Shown here one piece after another: positions 15,735 to 25,578 of a stretch of DNA of 47,565 nt; positions within the stretch are counted from its first letter, which is position 1, and each line of letters begins with the position of its first letter. Location: contig CP016202.1 of assembly GCA_003433295.1 (NCBI GenBank), forward strand, positions 734,223 to 781,787. Reading direction: 5' to 3'. The translations under genes and the position numbers were made by a program. The stretch comes from Eubacterium minutum ATCC 700079 (GTDB lineage Bacteria; Bacillota; Clostridia; Peptostreptococcales; Anaerovoracaceae). Under the pieces are notes generated by a model. That model searched no databases and was not told the origin of the DNA. It saw only the letters and a list, made by a program, of their open reading frames with translations.

Positions 15735-16106
15735 ATGACAAAACTTTTTTCAAAATCACATGAGTGGGTTGATATGATCAACCCGAGTACGGCAATCATC
15801 GGACTTACCGACTATGCACAGAAAGAGCTTGGCGGGCTGGTATTCATCAATCTTCCGCAAGAAGGAGATAAAATCACCGCGGGCGAACCGTTTGCCGACG
15901 TGGAATCCGTAAAGGCGGTTTCCGACGTTATTGCGCCGGTTACGGGCATGATTACCGAGGTCAACTTTAAACTGCTGGACTCGCCCGAATCCATAAACGA
16001 GGCTCCTTACGAGTCGTGGCTTGTCAAGGTTCAGGGCATCAGCGAAAAAGAAGAACTTCTGACGGAAGAAGAATACAGCGAATATATTGCCGGGTTGAAG
16101 AAATAA
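15735..16106 (+). CDS. gcvH: Glycine cleavage system H protein (lipoyl carrier)
   Basis: Carries the aminomethyl intermediate between P, T and L proteins on a lipoyl-lysine. The 123-aa protein shows [29 protein letters not shown], and the lipoylation site [10 protein letters not shown] (lysine in ESVKAVS), then the [16 protein letters not shown] end. Start ATG 15735 has AGGAGG 8 nt upstream; an earlier in-frame ATG would only add translated repeat sequence. The neighbouring lplA probably supplies its lipoylation. Confidence 0.97.
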   Translation: MTKLFSKSHEWVDMINPSTAIIGLTDYAQKELGGLVFINLPQEGDKITAGEPFADVESVKAVSDVIAPVTGMITEVNFKLLDSPESINEAPYESWLVKVQGISEKEELLTEEEYSEYIAGLKK

Positions 16107-16119
16107 AAGAGGTCGCAAA

Positions 16120-17466
16120 ATGGGTTCTTACATACCGAACACAAAGGCGGAGCGCATGAAAATGTTGGAAGAAATCGGCTTTGCCGGTTTTGATGCGCTT
16201 TTTTCCGACATGCCTGATTCCGTAAAGTTGAAAAATCCTTTGAAACTTCCCGAGGGGTTGAGCGAAATGGAAGTTATAGGCAAAATGCGGGACATAGCCT
16301 CCGCAAATAAAGTTTTTAAGCATATCTTCAGAGGCGCCGGCGCGTACAACCACTATATCCCGTCGATTGTAAAGAGCGTAATTTCAAAGGAAGAGTTTGT
16401 AACCGCATACACGCCGTATCAGGCGGAAATCAGTCAGGGAATATTGCAGTCCATATTTGAATTTCAAACCATGATATGCGAACTTACAGGCATGGACGTC
16501 GCCAACGCTTCTCACTACGACGGAGGCACCGCAGCCGCCGAAAGTCTTGTAATGTGTACGGACAGACAGAGACGGAACGCCTACGTTTCCGAGACTGTAA
16601 ACCCCGGAGTTATCGAGGTCATGGAAACATATTGTTTCGGAAGCGACACAAAGCTTGTAAAAGTACCGGCAAAGGACGGCGTCACGGATATGGACGCTCT
16701 CAGGCGCCTGATTTCCGAGGATGACAAAGCCGCCTGTTTTTACGTGCAGCAGCCCGACTTTTTCGGAAACTTTGAAGATGCGGAGCTGCTCGCCGACATA
16801 GTTCACGAAGCCGGCGCAAAGTTCATAATGGGCATCAACCCGATCGCCGCAGCAATCACCAAATCCCCGGCAGACTGCGGCGCCGACATAGCCGTCGGGG
16901 ACGGACAGCCTCTCGGCATACCTTTGAGTTACGGAGGTCCCTACGTCGGCTTCATGGCCACCACGAGCAAGCTGATGAGGAAACTTCCCGGCAGAATCGT
17001 CGGCGAAACCGCCGATGCGAAAGGCAACAGGGCATATGTCCTTACATTGCAGGCAAGGGAGCAGCACATAAGGCGTGAAAAAGCCGATTCAAACATATGT
17101 TCAAATCAGGATCTCTGCGCGCTCACGGCATCTGTTTATATGGCTGCCATGGGATCCGCCGGTATTGCCGAAGTCGCAAATCAGAGCATGGCAAAAGCTC
17201 ACTATCTGCGAGAAGAACTGAAAAAAGCCGGATTTACTCCGCTCTTCGATAAACCTTTCTTCAATGAGTTTGTGACCGAATGCCCGATCGATGCGAAAGA
17301 ACTTTCCCGCAGACTGGCGGAACGCGGGATTCTGTGCGGCCTGCCACTTTCGGACGACAGAATTCTCTGGTGCGCAACGGAGATGAATTCCGTGCAGGAT
17401 ATAGATAATCTCGTCGGTGAATGCAGTCGTGCCTGCACCTTTTATAAAGAAAAAGAGGAGGCATAG
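16120..17466 (+). CDS. gcvPA: Glycine dehydrogenase (decarboxylating) subunit 1
   Basis: N-terminal half of the PLP-dependent P protein, here a separate 448-aa subunit as in Clostridia, Bacilli and archaea. It begins MGSYIPNTKAERMKMLEEIG, has the FRGAGAYNHYIPSIVKSV and TAYTPYQAEISQGILQSIFE blocks, then NASHYDGGTAAAES and the LQAREQHIRREKADSNICSN segment. It pairs with GcvPB to decarboxylate glycine. It follows gcvH by 13 nt with AGAGG before the ATG, and ends 2 nt before gcvPB, implying translational coupling. Confidence 0.97.
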   Translation: MGSYIPNTKAERMKMLEEIGFAGFDALFSDMPDSVKLKNPLKLPEGLSEMEVIGKMRDIASANKVFKHIFRGAGAYNHYIPSIVKSVISKEEFVTAYTPYQAEISQGILQSIFEFQTMICELTGMDVANASHYDGGTAAAESLVMCTDRQRRNAYVSETVNPGVIEVMETYCFGSDTKLVKVPAKDGVTDMDALRRLISEDDKAACFYVQQPDFFGNFEDAELLADIVHEAGAKFIMGINPIAAAITKSPADCGADIAVGDGQPLGIPLSYGGPYVGFMATTSKLMRKLPGRIVGETADAKGNRAYVLTLQAREQHIRREKADSNICSNQDLCALTASVYMAAMGSAGIAEVANQSMAKAHYLREELKKAGFTPLFDKPFFNEFVTECPIDAKELSRRLAERGILCGLPLSDDRILWCATEMNSVQDIDNLVGECSRACTFYKEKEEA

Positions 17467-17468
17467 TT

Positions 17469-18896
17469 ATGGAACTTATTTTTGAAATCGGTCAAAAGGG
17501 ACGAGGACTTTCCCTGCTTCCGCAATGCGACGTTCCCGCAGTCGATGTTCCGAAGAATTTAAAGCGGGAAAGAGAACCCCTTCTCCCCAACTTATCCGAG
17601 AACGAAATCTCGCGACACTACACGCGGCTTGCCGAAAGAACTCACGGCATAAACAACGGATTTTACCCGCTCGGCTCATGCACCATGAAGTATAACCCGA
17701 AAGTCAATGATGAAGCCGCCTCTCTCGACGGCTTCACCCGTGTTCACCCTCTTCAGGATGAATCGGATGTTCAGGGCTGCATGGGTGTATATAAGATGAT
17801 CTCCGATTCACTCTGTGAAATCACGGGGATGGACGCTTTCAGCATGCAGCCCGCGGCAGGCGCCCACGGCGAATTCACGGGACTGCTGCTCATCAAAGCC
17901 TACCATATGGATCGCGGAAACACCGGCAGAACCAAGATAATAATCCCGGATTCCGCGCACGGAACCAATCCCGCCAGCGCGGCCATGTGCGGTTTCGATA
18001 TAGTGAGCATTCCTTCTTCCGATGACGGATGCGTTGACCTCAATGCGCTCAGGGAAGTCGTCTCCGACGACACCGCCGGATTGATGCTTACGAACCCTAA
18101 TACTTTAGGCATATTTGACAGAAATATAGCAGAGATAACCGAAATTGTTCATTCCGCGGGCGGTCTTTGCTACTACGACGGCGCAAATTTGAACGCTGTA
18201 ATGGGTATCACGCGTCCCGGCGACATGGGATTCGATTGCGTCCACGTCAATCTGCACAAGACTTTTTCCACCCCTCATGGCGGCGGCGGACCGGTCGGGT
18301 GTAAGGAATGTCTTGCGCCGTATCTGCCCGGAACATGCGTGGAAGGCGATGAAAAAAACGGTTATCACTTTACAAGAGCCGAAAAGAGTATAGGATCGGT
18401 CAAGCAGTTTCACGGTAATTTTACCGTAATAGTGAAAGCACTCACCTATATTCTCTCGCTCGGCAGCGACGGAATTTCCGAAGCGGCATCAAATGCGGTT
18501 CTAAATGCGAATTACATGAGAAAAAAGCTCTCGGACGTATTCGATATGCCGTACGATACGACGTGCATGCACGAGTTCGTAATGGACCTCAGCCGTTTAA
18601 AGGCTGAAACCGGTTGCTCCGCTCTTGACGTCGCAAAAGGACTTTTGGACTACGGGATGCATCCCCCTACCATGTACTTTCCTCTCATCGTCCGCGAGGC
18701 TCTTATGATAGAGCCTACGGAAACCGAGCCTGTAGAAGTTCTCGACGCCTGCATTGAGGCTCTCAAGTCCATACATGCCCTCGCTTACAAAACTCCGGAG
18801 CATCTCCGCAATGCGCCGCACCGTACCGTAATCGGAAGACCCGATGAAGTTGCGGCTGCAAGGAAACCGGTTCTCCGTTTCACAAAAGAGGTGTAA
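17469..18896 (+). CDS. gcvPB: Glycine dehydrogenase (decarboxylating) subunit 2
   Basis: C-terminal, PLP-carrying half of the P protein (475 aa). It shows HYTRLAERTHGINNGFYPLG, SMQPAAGAHGEFTGLL, DSAHGTNPASAAMCGF, and the PLP lysine in HVNLHKTFSTPHGGGGPVG. The C-terminus includes HPPTMYFPLIV and ALMIEPTETE. The ribosome binding site GAGGAGG lies within the end of gcvPA. It ends 3 nt before the GTG of lplA. Confidence 0.97.
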   Translation: MELIFEIGQKGRGLSLLPQCDVPAVDVPKNLKREREPLLPNLSENEISRHYTRLAERTHGINNGFYPLGSCTMKYNPKVNDEAASLDGFTRVHPLQDESDVQGCMGVYKMISDSLCEITGMDAFSMQPAAGAHGEFTGLLLIKAYHMDRGNTGRTKIIIPDSAHGTNPASAAMCGFDIVSIPSSDDGCVDLNALREVVSDDTAGLMLTNPNTLGIFDRNIAEITEIVHSAGGLCYYDGANLNAVMGITRPGDMGFDCVHVNLHKTFSTPHGGGGPVGCKECLAPYLPGTCVEGDEKNGYHFTRAEKSIGSVKQFHGNFTVIVKALTYILSLGSDGISEAASNAVLNANYMRKKLSDVFDMPYDTTCMHEFVMDLSRLKAETGCSALDVAKGLLDYGMHPPTMYFPLIVREALMIEPTETEPVEVLDACIEALKSIHALAYKTPEHLRNAPHRTVIGRPDEVAAARKPVLRFTKEV

Positions 18897-18899
18897 CAA

Positions 18900-19946
18900 G
18901 TGATCGATAAACTCTTATATTTGACGACCGCCAATACTTACCCTTACAGAAACCTCGCAATTGAAGAGTTTCTTACCCTCAATGTCAAAGAAGGCGAATG
19001 TATTCTTTATCTCTGGCAAAACAGACACACCGTGGTAATCGGCAAAAATCAAAACTGCTGGAAAGAATGCAAGGTAGCCGAGCTTGAGAAGGACGGCGGG
19101 CATCTGGTTCGCCGCCTTTCGGGAGGCGGTGCGGTCTACCACGATATGGGGAATCTGAACTTCACTTTTTGCGTGAAAGAAAAAGACTACGATCTCGGAC
19201 GCCAACTGGATGTAGTTCTTCATGCGGTAAAACTCTTGGGAATAGACGCTTCTCGCACGGGCAGAAACGATATAACCGTCGGCAGGAGAAAATTCTCCGG
19301 AAACGCTTTTCTTCGCATAGGTGACCGATGTTATCACCACGGCACCATAATGCTGAACGTGAACAGCGGCGATATGGGTAAATATCTCAACGTGGATATG
19401 AAAAAACTGCATTCAAAGGGCGTCGATTCCGTACGGTCAAGGGTAGCGAACCTCAAGGAATTCAAACCTGACATTACCGTCGCGATGATGAGGCACGCTC
19501 TGCTCAACGCCTTTTCCCGGGTATACGGTCTTCCCGTAACGAAAATTGACGAGAAGGACTTGCCCGAAAAGAACATAGCTCTTCTAACCGTAAAGTTCGA
19601 GTCATGGGACTGGAAATACGGCAGAAAAATACCTTTCAATCATGAAATAACCGAGCGCTTCGAATGGGGGGACGTACAGATGCAGCTCCATGTGGAAAGC
19701 GGAGTCATAAGAGATATAAATCTCTACTCCGACGCCATGGCGCAGAACATGATCTCCGCTTTTTCACGAAGCCTTAAAGGTTTGAAATATGATGCCGGTG
19801 TGATGGCTAAAGCGATATCCGATACCGACATAATCAAGGATGATATCGCCCCCGGAGACAATCCCGCGGAGGGACTGATGTTGTCGTCCGATATTATAGC
19901 CGGGATGAAAAGTGATATTATCGCTCTGCTCAGAAAAAACATCTGA
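18900..19946 (+). CDS. lplA: Lipoate-protein ligase A
   Basis: Activates free lipoate with ATP and attaches it to the H protein. The 348-aa protein has the motifs RRLSGGGAVYHDMGNLNFTF, ASRTGRNDI, KFSGNAF and HHGTIMLN (catalytic lysine in the KFSGNA/KxxG region). A C-terminal accessory domain follows (from about residue 255), so it is the long bidomain form. The start is GTG, three bases after the gcvPB stop, with AAGAGG just upstream. Its position gives the operon its own lipoylation enzyme and suggests dependence on scavenged lipoate; no lipA or lipB is nearby. Confidence 0.95.
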   Translation: MIDKLLYLTTANTYPYRNLAIEEFLTLNVKEGECILYLWQNRHTVVIGKNQNCWKECKVAELEKDGGHLVRRLSGGGAVYHDMGNLNFTFCVKEKDYDLGRQLDVVLHAVKLLGIDASRTGRNDITVGRRKFSGNAFLRIGDRCYHHGTIMLNVNSGDMGKYLNVDMKKLHSKGVDSVRSRVANLKEFKPDITVAMMRHALLNAFSRVYGLPVTKIDEKDLPEKNIALLTVKFESWDWKYGRKIPFNHEITERFEWGDVQMQLHVESGVIRDINLYSDAMAQNMISAFSRSLKGLKYDAGVMAKAISDTDIIKDDIAPGDNPAEGLMLSSDIIAGMKSDIIALLRKNI

Positions 19947-19974
19947 TCGAATTTATCAAGGAGAATCAATCATA

Positions 19975-21396
19975 ATGGAAAAATACGATTTAATCATCAT
20001 AGGAGCGGGACCGGGCGGATATGAATCCGCCGTCTACGCTGCCGAAAACTTCGGTATGAAAGTTGCAGTCATCGAAAAGCAAAGATTAGGCGGAACCTGC
20101 CTTAACAGAGGCTGCATTCCGACAAAAGCCATGCTGCATTCCGCGCTTCTGTACAGCCGGATACGCAGGCACGGCGATGAACTCGGATTAACCGGCAGCA
20201 ACCATTTGGGTTACGACTTATCAGAGATTCAAAAACATAAAAACGCTATAGTGGATCGGCTGGAATCCGGGATCAACTTTCTCATGAAAACCAACGGCAT
20301 CGTCGTTTACAAAGGGCATGGCGCCATAATATCGGAAAAACTCGTTTCCGTGACGGACGACAGGGGCGGAGTCGAAGTTCTGGAAACTTCCAATATATTG
20401 ATCGCAACCGGTTCGGTAACGGCTCTCCCCCCTATTCCCGGGATCGACAATCACGGTGTTGTAACAAGCGAGACATTACTCGAACTGGATAAAAGCATAA
20501 AGACTCTCACCATAATCGGCGGCGGTGTGATAGGTTGCGAGTTCGCTTCACTATTCTCCTCTCTGGGTACAAAGGTCACGATCATCGAGGCCATGGGACA
20601 GCTTCTGCCCAACATGGACAGAGAGACAGCCCAAAACCTCAAGATGATTTTAAAACGTACCGGCGACGTCGAAGTTCACACAAATTCCACGGTCACGAGA
20701 ATAGAAAAGAACTATACCGACGGCGGAACCCTAAAATGTCTATTCAATGAAAAGAATTCGGAAACCGAATCGGGGATTGAATCGGATATGATTTTGATTT
20801 CCGTCGGACGCGCGCCTTACACGTCCGGACTCGTTGCGGAAGACGCGCCGAAAGAAATAACGGCAGTTATCTCCGGAAAAGGCGATATAGAGGTCAACGA
20901 AAATTTTGAAACTCACGTACCGGGGATATATGCGATAGGTGATGTGACAGGCGGCGCGCAACTCGCACACGTTGCGGCGGCGGAAGGGAAAATTGCGGTT
21001 TCACGCATGAACGGAGCCGACCCCGAAATTTCCATGGACATCGTTCCTTCATGCATATATACCGAACCTGAAATCGCTTCCGTGGGACTCACTCCCATGC
21101 AGGCAAAGGATATGGGGATCGATGCGGTATCTCATAAGTACACCATGAATGTCAACGGGAAATCCCTGCTCTCACTTCAGGAGAGAGGGTTTATACGTCT
21201 GACCGTTGCAAAGGACACCGGGAAGATCTTAGGAGCGCAGATGATGTGCGCCAGAGCCACCGACATGATAAGTCAGTTTTCGCAGGCTATCGTATCGGGA
21301 ATCACGCCGCGGGAAATGGCAAGAACAGTCTATCCTCATCCGACTTTCAGCGAGGGGATCCCGGGCGTTCTAGCGGAATTCAACTCGCGTAAATAG
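19975..21396 (+). CDS. lpdA: Dihydrolipoyl dehydrogenase (glycine cleavage L protein)
   Basis: FAD enzyme that reoxidises the dihydrolipoyl H protein with NAD+. The 473-aa protein has the FAD-binding GAGPGGYESAVYAAE, redox-active disulfide GGTCLNRGCIPTKA, NAD-binding GGGVIGCEFASLFSSLG, IYAIGDVTGG and the C-terminal HPTFSEG with the catalytic His-Glu pair. ATG 19975 has AAGGAG upstream; an earlier in-frame start would overlap lplA. Last gene of the operon, followed by the terminator at 21495. No extra N-terminal lipoyl domain is present. Confidence 0.96.
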   Translation: MEKYDLIIIGAGPGGYESAVYAAENFGMKVAVIEKQRLGGTCLNRGCIPTKAMLHSALLYSRIRRHGDELGLTGSNHLGYDLSEIQKHKNAIVDRLESGINFLMKTNGIVVYKGHGAIISEKLVSVTDDRGGVEVLETSNILIATGSVTALPPIPGIDNHGVVTSETLLELDKSIKTLTIIGGGVIGCEFASLFSSLGTKVTIIEAMGQLLPNMDRETAQNLKMILKRTGDVEVHTNSTVTRIEKNYTDGGTLKCLFNEKNSETESGIESDMILISVGRAPYTSGLVAEDAPKEITAVISGKGDIEVNENFETHVPGIYAIGDVTGGAQLAHVAAAEGKIAVSRMNGADPEISMDIVPSCIYTEPEIASVGLTPMQAKDMGIDAVSHKYTMNVNGKSLLSLQERGFIRLTVAKDTGKILGAQMMCARATDMISQFSQAIVSGITPREMARTVYPHPTFSEGIPGVLAEFNSRK

Positions 21397-21494
21397 ATTC
21401 TGCGCCTGCCGCCCCATGTACATTTACACACAGGGGCGACCAAAAGCTCTTAGCCCGCCGGACGGGCATTGCTGAAAAACGGCACAAAAAATTT

Positions 21495-21537
21495 AAAAGC
21501 ACCTCGCAGAAAACGTGAAATTTTCCGAGGTGCTTTT
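21495..21537. terminator. Bidirectional terminator between lpdA and nifJ
   Basis: 12-bp perfect stem: AAAAGCACCTCG (21495-21506) with CGAGGTGCTTTT (21526-21537), T-rich on both strands. It serves the gcv operon on plus and PFOR on minus. A smaller hairpin GCCCG-CCGGA-CGGGC lies upstream near 21453. Confidence 0.92.
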
Positions 21538-21639
21538 TTAGTCAAACCGTCAGTTTTTCCGACTTACCGATTATCTGTCGGTTCCAACGGCTTACTGACA
21601 ATATACATGTTTGAGATTTCAACGGTTTCCTGCCCGTTT

Positions 21640-24600
21640 CTACATCATCTCATCGTAAGCCTTCTTCTCGTTTATCAGGCGATTATAGTTATCCTTTGCC
21701 TGCTTTTCGGCTTCATCAAACAGTTTTTCAGCCCTTTCAGGGAACTTGATCTTCAATGACTTGTAGCGTTCTTCTCCCATGATGAAGTCCTTGAAGTTTT
21801 CTGTAGGTTCCTTACTGTCGATCGAAAGCGGATTCTTTCCCTCCGCCGCAAGCGTCGGATTGAAACGCATCATAGTCCAGTAGCCTGACTTAACGGCATC
21901 TTTCATCTCCTGCATCGACTTATTCATACCCTTCTTGATACCGTGGTTGATACAAGGCGAGTATGCGATTATCAGCGACGGTCCGTCGTACGCCTCCGCT
22001 TCTCTGAGCGCTTTCAGAGTCTGATTAGGATCTGCGCCCATCGCAATCTTTGCAACGTACACATATCCGTACGCCATCGCGATCTGTGCAAGATCTTTCT
22101 TTTTCACGGATTTTCCGGCAGCCGCGAATTTTGCAACCGCACCCGTAGGAGTCGACTTGGATGACTGTCCTCCCGTATTGGAGTAAACCTCGGTATCGAA
22201 TACCATGACATTCACGTTCTCTCCCGAAGCGATTACGTGATCGAGTCCGCCGTATCCGATATCGTATGCCCAGCCGTCACCACCGAATATCCACATCGAA
22301 GGCTTGGTCAGCATATCCTTATTGTCCATGACAAAACGCGCGTCGGCATTGGTGTCCGCGATCTTCCCGCATGCCTCCGCCAGCGCGTCGCCCGCGGTCT
22401 TTGACGCTTCCGCATCCTGCATGTTGTCAATCCATGCCTGAGCCGTATCGCCAAGAACATCTTTCAGCCTTTCCGCAGCGGACTTGACCTCTTTACGTCT
22501 TGCGTTTACGGAAGTCGCCATTCCAAGTCCGAACTCGGCATTGTCCTCGAACAGTGAGTTCGACCACGCAGGTCCTCTGCCGTTCTTGCTTACCGTATAC
22601 GGTGTGCTCGGAGCACTGTGGCCCCATATCGAAGTACATCCCGTCGCATTGGCTATGTACATTCTCTCACCGAACAACTGAGTTATGAGTTTCGCATACG
22701 GAGATTCCCCGCATCCCGGGCATGCTCCCGAGAACTCGAGCAGCGGTCTTATGAACTGAGAACCCTTTACGGTGTTTGCCTTGAAAGGAACTTCTTTCTC
22801 CGCAACCTCGTGGAAAAGGTAATCGAATTTTGCCTGATTCGTATTGACAAGTTCATCCTCAGCAGGTTCCATGCGAAGAGCTTTTTCCTTTGCCGGACAA
22901 ACGTCCACGCAAGAACCGCAACCCACACAATCAAGTGCGGAAATTCCTATCGAGAAGTACTTGCCCTCCATGCCTTTGCCCATCATATCAATGTAGTCGC
23001 CGAGCGCTCTTTCCGTCTCGCCGTCATCCATCACAAACGGTCTGATTACACCGTGCGGACATACATACGAACACATGTTGCACTGGATACAGTTGTCTTT
23101 TAACCAGCGCGGAACGTCAGTCGCTATTCCGCGTTTTTCAAATGCCGCCGTACCGGAAGGTTCCTGTCCGTCGGCGCTTGTCAAATATGCGGAAACCGGT
23201 ATATCGTCGCCGTTCATCGTTGCCATAGGAACGAGAATGTCGTTGAGGAATGTGGACATCTCTTCCGTGCGTCCCACCAGTTTTTCCGGAGCCGGATCGT
23301 CTTTCGCATCCAGCCACGAAGCGGGAACTTCCACCTTATGCACATTTTTGATTCCGGCATCCACGGCCGCCCAGTTCATGTCGACCACGTCCTGACCTTT
23401 CTTGCCGTAACTCTTCTGAATCATTTCTTTCATGTATTCTTCAGCCTTATCTATAGGAATTATATTGGCAAGTTTAAAGAATGCAGCCTGAAGAATGGAG
23501 TTGGTTCTCCTTGCGCCGAGACCTATTTCCTTTGCGGCGGAAACCGCGTCACAGGTATAAAACTGGATATTGTTCTTTGCGATATATCTCTTCACCTTGC
23601 CCGGCACATGTTCTTCCAGCTCAGCATCGTTCCAGACGCAGTTCAGCAGGAAGAACCCGCCCGGCTTTACATCTTCGACCATGTTGTACTTCTTCAGGTA
23701 TGCGGAATTGTGACAAGCCACAAAGTCTGCCTGCTTTACATAGTAAGTGGATTTTATAGGCTTGTCCCCGAACCTCAGGTGCGAAATCGTCACACCGCCG
23801 GATTTTTTCGAGTCATACTGGAAGTATGCCTGAACCTTTTTATCGGTATAGTCACCTATAATCTTTATGCTGTTTTTGTTCGCGCCCACAGTACCGTCAG
23901 CGCCCAATCCCCAGAACTTGCACGCCTTGGTTCCCTCCGGTGCGGTGTTCGGATAGTGGCTTGGCGTAACCGAAAGATGCGTGACGTCGTCGTTGATTGA
24001 AAGCGTAAATTCGTGCTTTCCGTCCGGTTTTTCCATGTTCTCGAACGCGGCGAGCAGATCTCCCGGCTGAACATCCTTTGACCCGAGTCCGTAACGGCCT
24101 TTGTACATCTTGGCATTTTCAAATCTCGTTCCCTTGAGCGCCGTAACGACATCAAGATAAAGAGGTTCCGCTATTCCTCCCGGCTCCTTTGTTCTGTCAA
24201 GTACCGAAATGTTCTTGACAGTTTCAGGCATCACCGCCAGCATGTATTTAGGCGAAAACGGTCTGTAAAGGTGAACTTCCAGAATTCCGACTTTCTTTCC
24301 GTCCTTAAGCATGAAATCGATAAGTTCTTCCGCGGCATCACAGACAGATCCCATCGCAACTATGATGTCTGTTGCATCCGGTGCTCCGTAATAGTTAAAC
24401 GGTTTGTAATCGGTTCCGATCTTCTCGTTGACCATTTCCATATATCTGTTCACTATATCCGGAGTTTCATTGTACACCGTGTTGCACGCTTCTCTGTGCT
24501 GGAAGAAAGCTTCCGGCTGCTCCGCGGATCCCATCGCGTAAGGATGATTCGGATTCAGCGCATTGCTCTTGTACTTTCTGACAGCGTCCCAGTTCATCAT

Positions 24601-25176
24601 GCTCTTCAGTTCGTCGTAATCCCACGTTTCAATCTTCTGCTGTTCGTGTGATGTTCTGAAACCGTCAAAAAAGTGGAGCATCGGCACATGACCGTCGATC
24701 GTAGCCAGATGCGCAACCGCCGCCAAATCCATTACCTGCTGCACGCTGTTTGATGCGAGCATGGCAAACCCTGTCTGGCGACATGCCATGACGTCGGAAT
24801 GATCTCCGAAGATTGACAGAGCATGAGTCGAAACCGCACGAGCCGCCACATGAAAGACTGTCGGTGTCTGCTCCGCGGCAATCTTGTACATGTTCGGGAT
24901 CATCAGCAAAAGTCCCTGAGATGCCGTAAACGTTGAGGTGTAAGAACCCGTAACGACAGCGCCGTGCACCGCGCCCGCGGCGCCCGCCTCTGATTCCATC
25001 TCAATAATTTTCACCTGCTCACCAAAAACATTGGTTCGATCCTGTGACACCCATTCATCCATGTTCTCTGCCATAGGCGAAGACGGTGTAATCGGGTAAA
25101 TCGCCGCAACCTCTGAAAAGGCATAGGCTACATGAGCCGCAGCGGCATTTCCATCCATTGTCTTAAGTTTTCTCAC
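21640..25176 (-). CDS. nifJ: Pyruvate:ferredoxin (flavodoxin) oxidoreductase, homodimeric type
   Basis: Oxidises pyruvate with CoA to acetyl-CoA and CO2, reducing ferredoxin; central to anaerobic energy metabolism. The single 1178-aa chain has the fused order gamma/alpha/delta/beta: AYPITPSSPMAENMDEW at the start, two [4Fe-4S] motifs CIQCNMCSYVCPHG and CVGCGSCVDVCPAK in the ferredoxin-like middle part, then the TPP domain with SGACPGCGESPYAKL, NATGCTSIWG and DGWAYDIGYGGLDH. Full family length. The start is GTG at 25176 with AAAGGAG about 10 nt upstream; an ATG six codons further in is a less likely alternative. Monocistronic, with a terminator downstream. Confidence 0.97.
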   Translation of the reverse strand: MRKLKTMDGNAAAAHVAYAFSEVAAIYPITPSSPMAENMDEWVSQDRTNVFGEQVKIIEMESEAGAAGAVHGAVVTGSYTSTFTASQGLLLMIPNMYKIAAEQTPTVFHVAARAVSTHALSIFGDHSDVMACRQTGFAMLASNSVQQVMDLAAVAHLATIDGHVPMLHFFDGFRTSHEQQKIETWDYDELKSMMNWDAVRKYKSNALNPNHPYAMGSAEQPEAFFQHREACNTVYNETPDIVNRYMEMVNEKIGTDYKPFNYYGAPDATDIIVAMGSVCDAAEELIDFMLKDGKKVGILEVHLYRPFSPKYMLAVMPETVKNISVLDRTKEPGGIAEPLYLDVVTALKGTRFENAKMYKGRYGLGSKDVQPGDLLAAFENMEKPDGKHEFTLSINDDVTHLSVTPSHYPNTAPEGTKACKFWGLGADGTVGANKNSIKIIGDYTDKKVQAYFQYDSKKSGGVTISHLRFGDKPIKSTYYVKQADFVACHNSAYLKKYNMVEDVKPGGFFLLNCVWNDAELEEHVPGKVKRYIAKNNIQFYTCDAVSAAKEIGLGARRTNSILQAAFFKLANIIPIDKAEEYMKEMIQKSYGKKGQDVVDMNWAAVDAGIKNVHKVEVPASWLDAKDDPAPEKLVGRTEEMSTFLNDILVPMATMNGDDIPVSAYLTSADGQEPSGTAAFEKRGIATDVPRWLKDNCIQCNMCSYVCPHGVIRPFVMDDGETERALGDYIDMMGKGMEGKYFSIGISALDCVGCGSCVDVCPAKEKALRMEPAEDELVNTNQAKFDYLFHEVAEKEVPFKANTVKGSQFIRPLLEFSGACPGCGESPYAKLITQLFGERMYIANATGCTSIWGHSAPSTPYTVSKNGRGPAWSNSLFEDNAEFGLGMATSVNARRKEVKSAAERLKDVLGDTAQAWIDNMQDAEASKTAGDALAEACGKIADTNADARFVMDNKDMLTKPSMWIFGGDGWAYDIGYGGLDHVIASGENVNVMVFDTEVYSNTGGQSSKSTPTGAVAKFAAAGKSVKKKDLAQIAMAYGYVYVAKIAMGADPNQTLKALREAEAYDGPSLIIAYSPCINHGIKKGMNKSMQEMKDAVKSGYWTMMRFNPTLAAEGKNPLSIDSKEPTENFKDFIMGEERYKSLKIKFPERAEKLFDEAEKQAKDNYNRLINEKKAYDEMM

Positions 25177-25578
25177 TTTAGTATCTCTCCTTTCGTAGGT
25201 CTTTTAACAAAGTTTATTTGCAGATACCAAAAACTCATACGACCATTAAACATTACATCATTAAAAGTTACATACATTTATATACATACTGTATACAAAT
25301 TCTATCTTCAGTTTACTCCCCGAAAACTACAAAGTCAACGGCAAGAAATTCTTTTTTGAAACTAAAATCATGTATTTTTTTAAGGACAGATAAAATAAGG
25401 CGAGCACCTGTCGGTTTCGCCTTGCACATTGAAATTCCAATCTTTGAATTAGAGTGTTCTAATCATTTTTTTATCGCTCAGGTACACATTTTTTATTCTG
25501 ATATGTCCTGACTTTTATTCTTAAGCGCGAACCGGTTCTGTCCGAATCCGCCGCTCAAATTCCCTACAAAATCCCCTC
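25177..25578. other. Spacer between bioY and nifJ
   Basis: About 400 bp without a gene. It includes the hairpin AAGGCGA/TCGCCTT (25397-25403 with 25417-25423) followed on the minus strand by ATTTTAT, which may terminate bioY or attenuate nifJ. A partial dyad TGTATACAGTATGTATA (minus strand, near 25280-25296) lies in the likely nifJ promoter area; I cannot assign it to a known regulator. Confidence 0.45.

Noticed and set aside
25177-25330. Rex-type operator before nifJ
   Set aside because: The dyad TGTATACAGTATGTATA does not match TTGTGAA-type Rex sites; no regulator can be assigned.
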